A DNA stretch of 7,010 bases from JALHUB01 sp050010555. GTDB taxonomy: Bacteria; Chloroflexota; Dehalococcoidia; DSTF01; JALHUB01. Within the stretch, counting starts at the first letter, position 1. Each line of letters opens with the position of its first letter. A model generated the notes under the pieces. It did no database searches. It had not been told where the DNA came from and saw nothing but the letters and a program-made list of their open reading frames with translations. Location of the stretch: positions 1 through 7,010 of the forward strand of contig JBEKKV010000064.1 in NCBI GenBank assembly GCA_050010555.1, in the 5' to 3' direction. The position numbers were made by a program, and so were the translations under genes. Positions 5,750 through 7,010 of the stretch are shown here, in pieces.

Positions 5750-6955
5750 ATGGCTGAACGACTCTATCGTTACGTGATCGTCGGTGGAGGGCTGACCGGC
5801 GGCGCGGCCGTCGATGGAATCAGGGAGATCGACGCCGGTGGGTCGATCCTGCTCGTCGGCGAGGAGAGCCACCTACCGTACGACCGCCCGGACCTGACGA
5901 AGAAGCTCTGGTTCGGCAAGAAGACGCTGGAACAAGTCTTCCCTCACGACCGACAGTATTACCTGGACAGAGGCGTCGAACTCGCGCTCGGCGACCGCGC
6001 AGTCGCCCTCGACGCCGCGAACAAAGAGATCGTCGACGCCCGCGGCGAGACTTATCACTACGAGAAGCTCCTGCTTGCCACCGGCGGCATTCCCCGTTCC
6101 CTTCCGATTCCCGGCAGTGACCTGGAAGGCATCTACTACTATCGCTACCTCGACGACTACCTGCGCATCCGCTCCGAAGCCACACCCGGGAAGTCGGCGC
6201 TCGTGATCGGCGGCGGCTTCATCGGCTCAGAGATAGCCGCAGCGCTGAACATGCAGGGCGTCGCGGTGTCGATGCTCTTCCCGACCGCCTATCTCTGCGA
6301 CCGCGTCTTCCCGGTTTACCTGGGCGACGCGATGATGGCGCGTTTTCGGGAGAAGGGCGTCTCGATATTCACCGGCGACGCGCCCGTCGCCTTCGAGAAG
6401 CGCAACGGACGCTTCCTGACGACGACGCGCGAGGGCCAGACGCTGGAGTCGGACGTACTCATCGTCGGCGTCGGCATAATGCCCGCAACGGAGCTCGCCG
6501 AGGACGCCGGCGCCGCCGTTGAGAACGGCATCGTCGTCAACGAGTACCTGGAAACGACGCTCCAGCACATCTACGCGGCCGGCGACAACGCTTTCTTCCC
6601 CTATCAGGCGCTTGGACGTCGGACGCGAATCGAGCACTGGGACAACGCAGTAACGCAGGGCAGGTGGGCCGGACGCAACATGGCCGGCGCCCACCAGCCG
6701 TACACGCACATGCCCTACTTCTTCTCCGACCTCTTCGAGTTCGGCTACGAGGCCGTGGGCGACGTCGATTCCCGGCTGCAGACGTACGCCGACTGGCAGA
6801 AGGAGAACGATACCGGCGTCATTTACTACCTGGAAGACAGCAAGATGCGCGGTATGATGATGTGCAACGTCTGGGACAAGGTCGACGCCGCGCGAGATAT
6901 GATCCGTCGCGGCGAAAGCGTGTCGGCGGAGAGCCTGCGAGGCGTCCTCGTCTGA
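5750..6955 (+). CDS. AIF-family FAD-dependent NAD(P)H oxidoreductase
   Basis: Flavoprotein of 401 residues with the two-Rossmann-fold plan of ferredoxin/rubredoxin reductases and apoptosis-inducing factor (AIF). Seen in order: FAD-binding VIVGGGLTGG (9-18), LPYDRPDLTKKLWFG (42-56), the NAD(P)-binding VIGGGFIGSE (152-161), the second FAD motif IYAAGDNAFFP (274-284), RIEHWDNAV (293-301), and a C-terminal domain with YFFSDLFEFGYEAVG (323-337) and GVIYYLED (356-363). The C-terminal part closely resembles that of mitochondrial AIF. There is no CxxC redox disulfide, so electrons should pass from NAD(P)H through FAD to a separate acceptor such as a ferredoxin, Rieske protein or quinone. The strand after the NAD(P) motif ends in SMLFPT with no acidic residue, so NADH versus NADPH is open. 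ATG 5750 follows AGGTGG (5739-5744); GTG 5741 in the same frame would lie too close to its upstream purines. A further gene starts 28 bp downstream, probably co-transcribed. Confidence 0.88.
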   Translation: MAERLYRYVIVGGGLTGGAAVDGIREIDAGGSILLVGEESHLPYDRPDLTKKLWFGKKTLEQVFPHDRQYYLDRGVELALGDRAVALDAANKEIVDARGETYHYEKLLLATGGIPRSLPIPGSDLEGIYYYRYLDDYLRIRSEATPGKSALVIGGGFIGSEIAAALNMQGVAVSMLFPTAYLCDRVFPVYLGDAMMARFREKGVSIFTGDAPVAFEKRNGRFLTTTREGQTLESDVLIVGVGIMPATELAEDAGAAVENGIVVNEYLETTLQHIYAAGDNAFFPYQALGRRTRIEHWDNAVTQGRWAGRNMAGAHQPYTHMPYFFSDLFEFGYEAVGDVDSRLQTYADWQKENDTGVIYYLEDSKMRGMMMCNVWDKVDAARDMIRRGESVSAESLRGVLV

Positions 6956-6983
6956 GGCGTTCTCGTCGAAAAGGAGGCAAGCG

Positions 6984-7010
6984 ATGGCACTGGCAGACGA
7001 GAAGAGCGAA
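6984..7010 (+). CDS. Start of an unidentified gene (runs off right edge)
   Basis: ATG at 6984 is preceded by AAGGAGG (6971-6977) with a 6-nt gap, an excellent ribosome binding site. Nine codons are visible (MALADEKSE), too few to identify a family. The 28-bp gap after the AIF-like gene implies one transcript, so this protein may be a functional partner or electron acceptor of that flavoprotein; that is inference from spacing alone. Confidence 0.7.

Overview
The window is GC-rich bacterial chromosome, densely packed with protein-coding genes. Third codon positions favour G/C, which leaves long spurious reading frames on the opposite strand. Three of the seven starts are not ATG (GTG for dxs; TTG for pfkA and the CAP-domain gene). 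Gene content points to a free-living heterotroph with glycolysis, the non-mevalonate isoprenoid pathway and an exported CAP-domain protein. A long divergent class II aldolase behind a PfkA-type kinase and a strong intergenic palindrome make me think of Chloroflexota. That placement is a guess from general impression and is not proven by any single feature.

Layout. Positions 129-1 (minus strand) are the first 43 codons of 1-deoxy-D-xylulose-5-phosphate synthase (dxs), running off the left edge. A divergent intergenic region with a sigma70-like promoter (248-276) leads into an acetyl-CoA acetyltransferase-type thiolase (318-1496, plus). A 180-bp gap follows. It holds a perfect 10-bp-stem hairpin (1529-1557) and two overlapping dyads (1609-1630). 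Next come 6-phosphofructokinase (1677-2678) and, 32 bp later, a long class II aldolase-family protein (2711-4057), probably one operon. Convergent with it is a small carboxymuconolactone decarboxylase/AhpD-like protein (4113-4511, minus). A 263-bp divergent gap with no clear signal separates that gene from a secreted CAP/SCP (YkwD-like) protein with a Pro/Thr/Ala-rich linker (4775-5605, plus). The 144 bp after it hold no obvious structure. An AIF-type FAD/NAD(P)H oxidoreductase (5750-6955, plus) follows, and a new gene starts at 6984 behind a strong ribosome binding site and runs off the right edge.

How the genes fit together. PFK makes fructose 1,6-bisphosphate and the aldolase-family protein, if it acts on that sugar, cleaves it to triose phosphates. 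DXS consumes glyceraldehyde 3-phosphate and pyruvate to start isoprenoid synthesis, and the thiolase interconverts acetyl-CoA and acetoacetyl-CoA. The left half is therefore central carbon metabolism. The right half (AhpD-like protein, CAP protein, AIF-like flavoprotein) looks like redox and cell-envelope functions with no obvious shared pathway. I see no mobile element, CRISPR array, tRNA or rRNA. I did not find a clearly new multi-gene system; the most notable points are the altered active-site motifs of the PFK, the extended aldolase, the bacterial AIF homologue with its AIF-like C-terminal domain, and the intergenic palindrome.
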